A DNA stretch of 64,000 nt, taken from the NCBI RefSeq assembly GCF_014649875.1, contig NZ_BMTW01000008.1:268983-332982 (forward strand), read 5' to 3'. The DNA is from Streptomyces rubiginosohelvolus (GTDB lineage: Bacteria > Actinomycetota > Actinomycetes > Streptomycetales > Streptomycetaceae). This document shows, piece by piece, positions 26,301-33,734 of this stretch. Position 1 is the first letter of the stretch; each line of letters begins with the position of its first letter. The position numbers and the translations under genes were made by a program. The notes beneath the pieces were generated by a model. The model did no database searches. It was given only the letters and a program-made list of their open reading frames with translations, and had not been told where the DNA came from.

Positions 26301-26801
26301 GCGGAAGACCTTGTTGCAGGCGATGCGGTCGCCGAGCAGGATCCAGTCCCGGGTGACATGGGTGGCCGGGCGGGCCTTCTCCATCGGTTTGCGGAACATC
26401 GGGGACTGTTCGAGATCCCCGTTGGCCCGCAGCCGCAGGACGTTCCCCGTGGCGAAGTCGGAGCCGGACCGGTCGAGTTCGGCGAGCATCCGGGCGTACG
26501 CGCCGGGCGGGACGACGTCGTCGCTGTCGACGAACGTCAGGAACTCCGCGTCGGGATGGGCTTCCCGAACCCCGGCGTTGCGGGCCGCGCCGAGCCCGGC
26601 GTTCTCCTGCCGGAGCAGCCGGAAGCGGGGATCGCGTTCGGTGAACTCCTGCGCAAGCGCCGGGCCGTTGTCCGTGGAGCCGTCGTCGACGAGGACGACC
26701 TCCAGGTCCGGCATGGTCTGCTCGGCGAGCGAGGACAGGCAGGCACCGAGGTACTCCTCGACGTTGTAGAGGGGGACGACGACGGTGAGACGGGGTGCCA
26801 T
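23313..26801 (-). CDS. Large GT2/TagF-like glycopolymer polymerase
   Basis: 1162 aa. Residues 1-240 form a complete GT2 domain (LTVVVPLYNVEEYL, VVLVDDGSTD, FVDSDD). Residues about 350-740 are beta-rich, resembling Ig-like accessory domains. The TagF-like domain (about 790-1150) has VQTWHGTPLKRIG, GYPRNDLL and TDYSSIMFDFAQTGRPM. It probably alternates glycosyl and phospho-polyol transfer in wall glycopolymer synthesis at the cytoplasmic membrane. It is the first gene of a minus-strand operon; operator-like palindromes lie 85-120 bases upstream of the ATG. It is closest to the 1209-aa protein at 30018, sharing HYRDTxRGFCxDFE near the end. Confidence 0.92.
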   Translation of the reverse strand: MAPRLTVVVPLYNVEEYLGACLSSLAEQTMPDLEVVLVDDGSTDNGPALAQEFTERDPRFRLLRQENAGLGAARNAGVREAHPDAEFLTFVDSDDVVPPGAYARMLAELDRSGSDFATGNVLRLRANGDLEQSPMFRKPMEKARPATHVTRDWILLGDRIACNKVFRRTFWDEHAFAFPTGVLYEDIAVVLPAHFLARSVDVVEEPVYHWRDRDGSITTRRAVPRGIRDRVAAVTTVSNFLAERASEGGAAEGGGAAEAKRRYDAHALSGDLWLFIEALPDGDAEFHEAFLEHAGAFASTVEPGVLASLPLHLRVKWQLIRERRLPELLTLLADEKKDQDTFHVRGLLRPRAHHPAVRDPLPPAATALTPADLPVHAHLTEAVWRDGLLRLTGYAYVRNAPGGTPRLGWLRSGKRLIPLRLRPVGGDEATARSGRSLHRYERAGFTATVDPRRLAGKASGGRTTWKLEAVVVGAGRPRRGPMRLVGTPAPPAVTYTDERTRIVPVLSGNKLELRTERVAAVLTGQSAVEDAVRLEVKVLGDSGPVALRLTEWRTKETREFALRGSLGSRSADIPLSAFRGQDDIWGVQLIGEGQPLTVASPSDGQDGRYALPGGREVYAAPNPSGDLVLTDRAVQPVVTSAVWEGSGELVLEGAFPEPTGTAHELVLRHSGHHEEAAVEAERGEGDGFRAVIAPATVEGPGGALPLGEGRWYLFLRTPGERDPEAYRPLRLSTPLHSTLPQQQRQNHRDFTLQRRYHDRLVLESGSALPAADRGPYGQRVRRERYAVVRTVAPAATRPAVLYSSYDGRQFSDSPRAVQRELAAREKDIEHLWVVRDQQAAVPDGVRPVALHSAEWYQALARSRWIVTNTHLPEWFERAEGQCVVQTWHGTPLKRIGRDLAGSPHADAAYMASMERRSAQWSVLVSPNSFSTPVLRRAFGYGGEVLECGYPRNDLLYASDRAKVAAAVRERLAIPEGRRVVLYAPTWREDQPRKGGKYAPDLHLDLEQARETLGDDHVLLVRRHYLVGGSVPDTDFVRDVSRHPDVAELLLISDVLVTDYSSIMFDFAQTGRPMLFHTYDLAHYRDTLRGFCFDFEHRAPGPLIPESAGIVAALRDPEAATAGHREAYEQFREAFCDLDDGTAAARVVDRMLKSDGAVEGERA

Positions 26802-26885
26802 CGCGGCGCACGATCCTTCCGGGGACTGGGGCTTCGGGGGGCGTGGAGGGGCCCGCCGGGGGCCATGGGGTACAACCCGCGCCGT

Positions 26886-26921
26886 GGTGACCGGTCACCC
26901 GAGGGGGTCCGTTCGGGTGAC
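26886..26921. promoter_or_regulatory. Palindromic operator-like sites upstream of the TagF operon
   Basis: A perfect 14-bp palindrome GGTGACCGGTCACC (26886-26899) overlaps an inverted repeat GTCACCCG (26894-26901) / CGGGTGAC (26914-26921). The sequence CCGTTCGGGT (26909-26918) recurs at 29966-29975 before the related gene at 30018. Confidence 0.45.
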
Positions 26922-26967
26922 GGGAGGGGCGGAGTCGGGCGCCCGGGGGCGCGCCGGTGACGCGTTC

Positions 26968-26996
26968 GAGCCCCGCACCGGGAGGGCACGGGGCTC
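26968..26996 (-). terminator. Hairpin terminator after the TylF-like methyltransferase gene
   Basis: An 8-bp stem GAGCCCCG (26968-26975) / CGGGGCTC (26989-26996) with a 13-base loop, 22 bases past the stop. Confidence 0.6.
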
Positions 26997-27018
26997 GGCA
27001 CGACTGCGAAGGGCCGGG

Positions 27019-27885
27019 TCAGGGCTTGACGGCGATCCGGCCCTCGTCCATGCGGAGCAGGAGGAGCCGCTCACCGGTCTTCTCCAGGAACTCGTCCACC
27101 GCCTGGCGGGATCCCTGCCAGTAGCCGTAGTCGTCGATCAGGAGGACCCCGCCCGGGACCAACCGGTCGTACAGGTGCTCCAGTTCATGCTTCGTGGAGG
27201 CGTACCAGTCGGTGTCCAGGCGCAGGATCGAGATCTGCTCCGGGGCCTGCCCGGGGACGGTGTCCTCGACCCGGCCCTGCACGTAGTGCACGCGCTCCTT
27301 CGGATAGGGCACGTTCTCGAAGCCCGCCTTGACGTCCTCCAGCGACGCGACCGCCCAGATCGGCCGGTCCTTGCCCTGGGCGTCCAGGAGCTCCTGGGCC
27401 GGCCGGCCGTCGCGCCGCAGGTCCTCGGCGGTCGGCGGGGTCATCCCCTCGTACGTGTCGAAGAGGTAGAGATCGCGCTCGGTCTCCCCGACGGACAGCA
27501 GGGTCCGGGCGCACGCCTGCATCGAACCGCCGCGCCAGACACCGCACTCGACGATGTCGCCGGGGATGTCGTGCCGGGCGATGTACCGGGTGGCGAGGAT
27601 GAAGGCGTTGAGCCGCTCCGGCGAGGTCATCGAGTACGGCTTGACCGCGCGGATGATGTCCTTCGCCTCGTCGTCGTAGTCCGCCGGGAAAGCGAGGGCG
27701 GGCTTCTTCGCCTGGGGCTTCGGGGCGGGTGCGGGGGCCGCCGCCGGGGCGGGACCGGCGGGGGCGGTGCGGGCGGCGGGCACCGGGACCCGCCTGAGCT
27801 GGTATCCGGTGAGCTGCTGAAGGACGCCGTTGACGGCGTTGCGCCAAGCCATGCCCCGGGACAGTACGCGCGGTTTGCGGCTCAT
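27019..27885 (-). CDS. TylF/MycF-type O-methyltransferase
   Basis: 288 aa from ATG at 27885. The N-terminal 70 residues include an Ala/Pro linker. The catalytic part begins MTSPERLNAFI and has the SAM-site GDIVECGVWRGGS. The metal-binding aspartates are in LRLDTDWYASTKHEL and LLIDDYGYW. This family (macrocin O-methyltransferase type) methylates sugar hydroxyls using SAM and Mg2+. Next to glycopolymer genes it probably methylates a sugar in the wall polymer rather than a macrolide; no polyketide genes are present. It lies 11 bases after the second methyltransferase gene and is followed by a hairpin. Confidence 0.88.
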   Translation of the reverse strand: MSRKPRVLSRGMAWRNAVNGVLQQLTGYQLRRVPVPAARTAPAGPAPAAAPAPAPKPQAKKPALAFPADYDDEAKDIIRAVKPYSMTSPERLNAFILATRYIARHDIPGDIVECGVWRGGSMQACARTLLSVGETERDLYLFDTYEGMTPPTAEDLRRDGRPAQELLDAQGKDRPIWAVASLEDVKAGFENVPYPKERVHYVQGRVEDTVPGQAPEQISILRLDTDWYASTKHELEHLYDRLVPGGVLLIDDYGYWQGSRQAVDEFLEKTGERLLLLRMDEGRIAVKP

Positions 27886-27896
27886 GTCACTTTTCG

Positions 27897-28688
27897 TCAA
27901 CCTGCCATTGATTCCGGCGCGGTTCCGGGGGCGGGCGCCGGGGCGGGCACGGAGTCCGGCTCGGACGCGGGCTCGGGTACGGGGGCGGTGGCGGGCCTGC
28001 CGCACCGGTCGCGGCCGTCGACCGGCCGGGGCAGCGGGACGCCGTCCACGCCGCCGACCCGGTTCGCCCACCACACCGCCGACTCCCGTACGACGAACAT
28101 CGTCAGCCGGGGGTAGCGCCGCGGCTTGCGGAAGACGCCGACGGAGTCGCCCCAGTAGGCGGCCTTCTTGTCGATGGCCCGGTAGTCGTGCCAGATGCCC
28201 TTCTGCGGCGGGAAGTCGGTGTAGGCCTCGACCAGTTCGAGCCGGGAGTGGGCGGCGAGGGCGCGGAATCCGTCGGGGTAGTAGCGCCAGCAGTCCTGCG
28301 CGTCGTGGACATGGCCGCGCGAGGGGGCGGTGATGAACGCGTGTCCGCCGGGCTTCAGGATCCGGGCGATCTCCAGCATCGAGGCCCAGAAGAACGGGAT
28401 GTGCTCGAACGCCTGCCCGGAGAGGACGACATCGGCGCTGCTGGAGCGGGCGGGGATGCGGTACGGCTTCTTCATCACCGCGTCGACGTTGGGGCCGTCC
28501 TGGACGTCGACCCCGAAGTAGTCGATGGAGTGCCCGGCGAGGAGCGCCCGGTGGGTACGGGTCTGCTTGCCGGAGATGCGCGACCCCAGGTCGACGACCC
28601 GGTAAGCGCCCTTGCCGGAGGCAGGCCCCTCGACGGGCAGGTACTCCTGGATGCAGAGTTCCATCTGCTCGTAGGCGGACCGGTGCAT
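27897..28688 (-). CDS. Class I SAM-dependent methyltransferase
   Basis: 263 aa from ATG at 28688, preceded by GGGAG. The SAM-binding strand is VVDLGSRISGKQTR, with GVDVQDGPNVD as the acidic loop after beta-2, VLSGQAFEHIPFFWASMLEI and ILKPGGHAFITAPS, typical of the Methyltransf_11 group. The last 40 residues are a Pro/Ala tail. It lies between a TagF-like gene (40 bases upstream) and the TylF-type gene, all on the minus strand, and probably modifies a sugar or lipid intermediate of the wall polymer. The substrate is not known. Confidence 0.87.
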   Translation of the reverse strand: MHRSAYEQMELCIQEYLPVEGPASGKGAYRVVDLGSRISGKQTRTHRALLAGHSIDYFGVDVQDGPNVDAVMKKPYRIPARSSSADVVLSGQAFEHIPFFWASMLEIARILKPGGHAFITAPSRGHVHDAQDCWRYYPDGFRALAAHSRLELVEAYTDFPPQKGIWHDYRAIDKKAAYWGDSVGVFRKPRRYPRLTMFVVRESAVWWANRVGGVDGVPLPRPVDGRDRCGRPATAPVPEPASEPDSVPAPAPAPGTAPESMAG

Positions 28689-28728
28689 GGACGTCTCCCA
28701 ACCTGGCGGTGTGCGTGAGCTGTCGGAA

Positions 28729-29916
28729 TCAACGACTGGGCGGGGCAAAGGGGACGGCGAAGAACCGCCGTACGACCCGTTCCGCCGCGTGCCCGTCGTC
28801 GTACGGGCAGAACCGCTCCCGGAACGCGGTGCGCAGCGCGGCCGCCGCGGGCGAGCGCCACTCCCCCGCACGGAACACCTCGACCAGCTCGTCGGAGGTG
28901 GCGGTGACCGCGCCCGGGGTGTCGCCGGGCCGGCCGGAGAGCAGGTCGAAGTACGTGCCGCGCGTGGTCCGGTAGGTGTCCCAGTCGGGGGCGTGGACGA
29001 CGATCGGGCGGTCCAGGCAGGCGTAGTCGAAGGCCAGCGAGGAGTAGTCGGTGATCAACGCGTCGGCGGCCAGGCAGAGTTCTTCGACCCGGGGGTGCGC
29101 GGTGACGTCCAGGACGCGTCCGGTCGGCGCGCTCCCCAGTCCGGCGGACCGGCCGTAGAAGTAGTGGGCGCGCACCAACACCACGTAATCCGGTCCGAGT
29201 TCGCGGGCCAGGTGCTCGGGGTCGAGGTCCGGGACGAAGCCCTCGCGGTAGTCGCGGTGGGTCGGGGCGTAGAGGAGTGCGGTCTGGTCCGCGTGGATGC
29301 CGAGTTCGGCGCGGATCTTCGCGATGTCCTCGGCGGTGGCGGTGAAGTAGACGTCGTTACGGGGGTAGCCGAGGTCGAGCCGCTGGTACGGGCCCGGGTA
29401 GACGCGGTCCCACACCTCGGTGCTGTGCGGGTTGGCGGAGAGGCTGTAGTCCCACTGGCCCACGTGCGCGGAGATCTTGGCGAAGTCCGCCTTCCGGGCC
29501 AGCTCGGGGTAGGCCCGCTGGTCCAGGCCCATCGTCTTGAGCGGGGTGCCGTGGTGGGTCTGGAGGTAGCGCTGACCGGGGCGTTTGGTGAACCCGCCGG
29601 GGAAGCTGGAGTTGTTGACCAGGTAGGTGGCGGTGGCCATCGCCCGCCAGTAGGGGCGCGAGCCCTCGATGACGTACGGCACGCCCGGGGGCATCCGGTC
29701 GCGGTGCCGGGAGGAGACGGCCCACACACCCCTGATGTGCGGGGCGAGTTCGCGGGCCTTGGCGTGGATGGCGGCCGGGTTGCAGGCGACGCCCCGGTTC
29801 CAGTACGCGCCGTAGACGGCGAGGTTCGGGTCGAGCGGGCGGCGGAGGTCGGTGCGGTAGGCGGCCCGCATGACCTGCCTGCGGACGTACCGCTTCACGG
29901 AAGCTCGGGAGGGCAT
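28729..29916 (-). CDS. Stand-alone TagF/TagB-like CDP-glycerol glycerophosphotransferase
   Basis: 395 aa from ATG at 29916; an alternative in-frame ATG at 29961 exists and neither has a clear ribosome site. It lacks the GT2 domain found in the other four paralogues. Motifs are LQTHHGTPLKTMG (catalytic His), SLSANPHSTEVWDRVYP, LGYPRNDVY, LLYAPTHRDYREG and ITDYSSLAFDYACLDRPIV. This size matches TagB-like primases that add the first glycerol-phosphate to the linkage unit, though that role is inferred. It heads a likely operon with the two methyltransferases and is divergent from the gene at 30018 across 101 bases. Confidence 0.9.
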   Translation of the reverse strand: MPSRASVKRYVRRQVMRAAYRTDLRRPLDPNLAVYGAYWNRGVACNPAAIHAKARELAPHIRGVWAVSSRHRDRMPPGVPYVIEGSRPYWRAMATATYLVNNSSFPGGFTKRPGQRYLQTHHGTPLKTMGLDQRAYPELARKADFAKISAHVGQWDYSLSANPHSTEVWDRVYPGPYQRLDLGYPRNDVYFTATAEDIAKIRAELGIHADQTALLYAPTHRDYREGFVPDLDPEHLARELGPDYVVLVRAHYFYGRSAGLGSAPTGRVLDVTAHPRVEELCLAADALITDYSSLAFDYACLDRPIVVHAPDWDTYRTTRGTYFDLLSGRPGDTPGAVTATSDELVEVFRAGEWRSPAAAALRTAFRERFCPYDDGHAAERVVRRFFAVPFAPPSR

Positions 29917-29965
29917 GGCAGCCGAGCGTAATCCGGGAGGCGGGGTACGGACGCCCCGCATTCAC

Positions 29966-29975
29966 CCGTTCGGGT
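29966..29975. promoter_or_regulatory. CCGTTCGGGT motif before the 1209-aa TagF-like gene
   Basis: The 10-base sequence CCGTTCGGGT, inside ACCCGTTCGGGT, matches 26909-26918 upstream of the paralogous operon. It sits in the divergent promoter region between 28729-29916 and 30018. Confidence 0.35.
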
Positions 29976-30017
29976 CAGCGGCGGTGACCCCGGGACCCGG
30001 CCTCTGTTGACCAGGAC

Positions 30018-33000
30018 ATGAAGCCACCGCTCCTCAGCGTCGTCATCCCCGTCCACAACGTCGAGGACTACTTGGAGGACTGCCTGCGGTCGGTGGCGGA
30101 GCAGACCCTCGACGCGATCGAGGTGGTGATGGTCGACGACGGTTCGACGGACGCGAGCGGCCGGATCGCGGCGGAGTTCGCCGCCCGGGACGAGCGTTTC
30201 CGCCTGGTGCGGCAGCCGAACGCGGGCCTGAGCGCCGCCCGCAACACCGGCGTCCGGCACACCACGGCCACCGTGCCCTACCTGGCGTTCGCGGACAGCG
30301 ACGACGTCGTCGTGCACGACGCGTACGAGCGGATGACGGCCGCGCTGGAGTCGAGCGGTTCCGATCTGGTGACCGGCAACGTGTGGCGGCTGACCGGGCA
30401 GGGGCGGCAGCAGGCCTGGCAGTACCGCTGGCTGACGGGCCCCCGGTCGCGTACGCACATCACCCGGGACCCGCGGCTGCTGGCCGACCGGGTGGCGTGG
30501 AACAAGGTGTTCCGCCGGTCCTTCTGGGAAGCGCACGCCTTCGCCTTCCCCGAGGGCAGGCTGTACGAGGACACCCCGGTCATGATCCCCGCGCACCATC
30601 TCGCGGGCTCGGTCGACGTCCTCGCCGAGCACGTCTACTACTGGCGGGTGCGCGAGGGCTCGATCACCCGGCGGCGTACGGACGTCACGGGCGTACGGGA
30701 CCGGATCGCCGCGTGCGAGCAGGTCAGCGCGTTCCTGGGCGGCAGGGGCGCGGCGCAGCGGCGGGCGTACGACGCGTCCTGCCTCCGCGACGACTTCGGG
30801 TACTTCCTGGACGGCCTGCCGATGGGCGGCGAGGCGTACCGGACGGCGTTCCTGGAGGGCGCGGGGGCCTTCGTCGACCGGGCGGGTCCCCAGGTGCTGG
30901 AAGGTCTGCCGGTGGAGCTGCGCATCAAGTGGCAGCTGGTACGGGAGCGACGCCTGGCGGACCTGCTGGCGGTCCTCGCCTTCGAACGGGCCAACGGGCC
31001 GGGCACGTTCGCCGTCGAGGGCCTCCCGGGGCGACGGCGAGCGGTGTACCCCGGCGTGCGCGGCGCGAGCGCCCGGCTCGCGCGCACGGACATCCCGGCG
31101 GTCGCACGGCTCCTGGAGGCGCGGTGGGGCGCGGACGGGAAGCTGCGGCTGCGCGGCTACGCGTATCTGCGCAACCTCCCCGCCGGGTCGGCGCACCGGC
31201 GGCTGACGGTGGGCATGGTCCGGGCGGAGCGGGGACGAGCGGTGCGGCCGGTGCCGGTGCGGTCCGTTCCCGCACCCGAGGCGACGGTGAACTCCGGTCA
31301 GGAGCTGCACGGCTACGACCACGCGGGCTTCGAGATGGTCCTCGACCCGGACAGGCTGCCCGCGACGGCGGAGGGCGCCGGCTGGCTGGTGGGCCTGGTG
31401 CTCGCCGCCCCCGGGACGGTCCGCCGGGTCGCGGTGCGCGCGCAGGACGCGGGCGCGGACCAGCCGCTGGTGCACGACCTCGGCGACGGGCGGCGGGCGG
31501 TGCTGGACTTCCGGGGCGGCCGGCTGCGGCTGACGGTGTCACGCCTGCGGGCCCGGGCCGAGGGCCACCGGACGGTCGCCGCCGGGACGGCGGGGGCCTC
31601 GCTGGAGATCGCGGGCCGGCTCCTCGACGGGACGACGAGGGCCACGGCGGTGGTGCTGACCCGCGAGGACAGCGAGGAGTACTCCTGTGAGGTGGCGTAC
31701 GGGGAGGGCTCCGGGCCGCAGGGTGGCGCACCCCGGCCGGACGCGGGCACCGCCGGGCCCGGCGGTGGCGCACCCCGGCCCGACGGGCTCGCGTTCACCG
31801 TGCGGGTGCCGCTCGCCGAACTCGCCGCCGTGCCGCCCGCCGTGCACCGGGCCCCCCGCGAGGTCGAGGCGGCGGACGCGCCACGGTGGCAGGTCCGGCT
31901 GCTGCTCGACGACGGCACCCGCGTCCCGCTGCCCGCCGCCCCGGACCTGCCGCCGCCCGCGTACGCGGACGCGGCGGGCGACCTGGTGCTGGACCTGGCG
32001 GGGCCGCCGTACGTGGACCGGGTGGACTCCACTCCGGAGGGGGGCCTGCGGATCTCGGGGACGTACGCCCCGTCGGCTCCGGGAGCGGGGGCAGGGACGG
32101 CGGACGCGCCCGGCGCGCGTCTCGTCCTGCGCCACGAGACGCTGCACGAGGTGATCCCGGTCGCGGAGGCCGAGGTGATCGACGCGCACGGCACTCCGGG
32201 TACCCCGGGCACCCGCCCCGCCCTCCGCTTCTCCGCGCTGATCGCCCCGCAGCTCCCGGAGGGCCGCTGGGAGGTCCGCCTGGACGGCCGCCCCGTCCAC
32301 GTCCTCGGCTCCGCCGGCGCGCGGCTGCCCTGCGGCGGGGGCGAGGACGCGCTGCGCCTGGAGCGGCGGCACGGCGACCGGCTCTCCGTCGTCGCTCCGC
32401 CCGACCTCCCGGCCGCGGGGCAGAGCGCGTACAGCAGGCGGCTCCTGCGCGCCGCGCACCACCCCGGCCCGCGCACGCCCGGCGCGCTCTCCTCCGACCG
32501 GCGCACGCCCAGCACGCCCCGCACATCGCGCACGCTCCCGCTCCCCCTCCGCGACACCGTCCTCTACGCGGGCGGCGACTCCCCGCGCGCCGTCCACGCC
32601 GAACTCGTGCGCCGGGGCACAGACGCGGAGCATCTGTGGGTCACCGGTACCACCCCCGGCCGCACCACCCACGTCCCGCCCGGCGCGCGGGCGGTCCCCG
32701 TGCACAGCGCCGCCTGGTACGAGGCGCTGGCCCGCTCCCGCCGCATCGTCACGGACGAGCAGCTGCCCGTCTGGTTCGAGCGGCGGTCCGGGCAGACGGT
32801 CGTCCAGACCTGGCACGGCACCCCGCTCGGCCGGTTCGGCTCCGGTCTGGCGGACTCCCTCTACGCCGACCACCAGCACCTCGCCACCCTGCCGCAGCGG
32901 TCGGCCCAGTGGTCGGTACTGATCTCCCCGAGCCGCTTCGCCACCCCGTTGCTGCGCCGGTCGCTGTCGTACGACGGCGAGGTGCTGGAGGCCGGATCGC

Positions 33001-33647
33001 CCGCCAACGACGTGCTGTGCGCCCCCGACCGGGACAAGGCCGCCGAAGAGATCCGGCGCACGCTCGGCGTACCGGAGGAGCACCGCGTCGTGCTGTACGC
33101 CCCGACCTACCGCGACCACCTGGCCCATCCCCCGTCCGCCTCCCCCGATCGCACGGCCCCCGGCCCGTACCGCTGGGATCCGGCGCTCGACCCGCACGCC
33201 CTGGCCCGGGCGCTCGGCCCCGGCCACACGGTGCTGGTGCGCCGCCACCCCCGGGTCACCGGCAGCGTCCCGGCCGGGCCCGGCGTGCTCGACGTCTCGC
33301 ACCACCCGGGGGCGGCGGGGCTGCTCCTGATCGCCGACGTCCTGGTGACGGACTACGCGGGGCTGATGTTCGACTTCGCGCTGACGGGCCGGCCGATGCT
33401 CTTCCACACGTACGACCTGGAGCACTACCGCGACACCGTGCGCGGCTTCTGCCTGGACTTCGAGACCCGGGCGCCGGGGCCGCTGCTGGTCACGACGGAC
33501 GAGGTGGCCCAGGCCCTGCGCGACACGGGCGCGTCGGCGGCCCGCCACGCGGACGCGTACGAGAGCTTCCGCCGCGACTACTGCGACCTGGACGACGGCG
33601 GCGCGGCGGCCCGGGTCGCGGACCGGCTGCTGGCGGGCGCGGAGTAG
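30018..33647 (+). CDS. Large GT2/TagF-like protein with altered transferase motifs
   Basis: 1209 aa. The GT2 domain (1-240) is intact: LLSVVIPVHNVEDYL, VVMVDDGSTD and the DxD as FADSDD. A long beta-rich, Ala/Pro-laced middle region follows (about 340-800). The TagF-like domain (about 850-1200) keeps VVQTWHGTPLGRFG but differs from its four paralogues elsewhere: GSPANDV replaces GYPRND, and TDYAGLMFDF replaces TDYSSIMFDF. It may have changed substrate preference or reduced activity. CAGGAC precedes the ATG. It is divergent from the stand-alone TagF-like gene and is followed by a membrane protein gene on the same strand. Confidence 0.9.
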   Translation: MKPPLLSVVIPVHNVEDYLEDCLRSVAEQTLDAIEVVMVDDGSTDASGRIAAEFAARDERFRLVRQPNAGLSAARNTGVRHTTATVPYLAFADSDDVVVHDAYERMTAALESSGSDLVTGNVWRLTGQGRQQAWQYRWLTGPRSRTHITRDPRLLADRVAWNKVFRRSFWEAHAFAFPEGRLYEDTPVMIPAHHLAGSVDVLAEHVYYWRVREGSITRRRTDVTGVRDRIAACEQVSAFLGGRGAAQRRAYDASCLRDDFGYFLDGLPMGGEAYRTAFLEGAGAFVDRAGPQVLEGLPVELRIKWQLVRERRLADLLAVLAFERANGPGTFAVEGLPGRRRAVYPGVRGASARLARTDIPAVARLLEARWGADGKLRLRGYAYLRNLPAGSAHRRLTVGMVRAERGRAVRPVPVRSVPAPEATVNSGQELHGYDHAGFEMVLDPDRLPATAEGAGWLVGLVLAAPGTVRRVAVRAQDAGADQPLVHDLGDGRRAVLDFRGGRLRLTVSRLRARAEGHRTVAAGTAGASLEIAGRLLDGTTRATAVVLTREDSEEYSCEVAYGEGSGPQGGAPRPDAGTAGPGGGAPRPDGLAFTVRVPLAELAAVPPAVHRAPREVEAADAPRWQVRLLLDDGTRVPLPAAPDLPPPAYADAAGDLVLDLAGPPYVDRVDSTPEGGLRISGTYAPSAPGAGAGTADAPGARLVLRHETLHEVIPVAEAEVIDAHGTPGTPGTRPALRFSALIAPQLPEGRWEVRLDGRPVHVLGSAGARLPCGGGEDALRLERRHGDRLSVVAPPDLPAAGQSAYSRRLLRAAHHPGPRTPGALSSDRRTPSTPRTSRTLPLPLRDTVLYAGGDSPRAVHAELVRRGTDAEHLWVTGTTPGRTTHVPPGARAVPVHSAAWYEALARSRRIVTDEQLPVWFERRSGQTVVQTWHGTPLGRFGSGLADSLYADHQHLATLPQRSAQWSVLISPSRFATPLLRRSLSYDGEVLEAGSPANDVLCAPDRDKAAEEIRRTLGVPEEHRVVLYAPTYRDHLAHPPSASPDRTAPGPYRWDPALDPHALARALGPGHTVLVRRHPRVTGSVPAGPGVLDVSHHPGAAGLLLIADVLVTDYAGLMFDFALTGRPMLFHTYDLEHYRDTVRGFCLDFETRAPGPLLVTTDEVAQALRDTGASAARHADAYESFRRDYCDLDDGGAAARVADRLLAGAE

Positions 33648-33734
33648 GCCTGGGCCCGTCGCACGGAACACCCCGGAATCCCCCGGACGAGTGGCGGCGG
33701 GGAGAACGGGCCCGCCGCACGGAACCCATGAGGT

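Noticed and set aside
27019..27885. TylF-like methyltransferase as evidence of a macrolide cluster
   Set aside because: No polyketide synthase, deoxysugar or resistance genes occur in the window; the neighbours make wall polymers.
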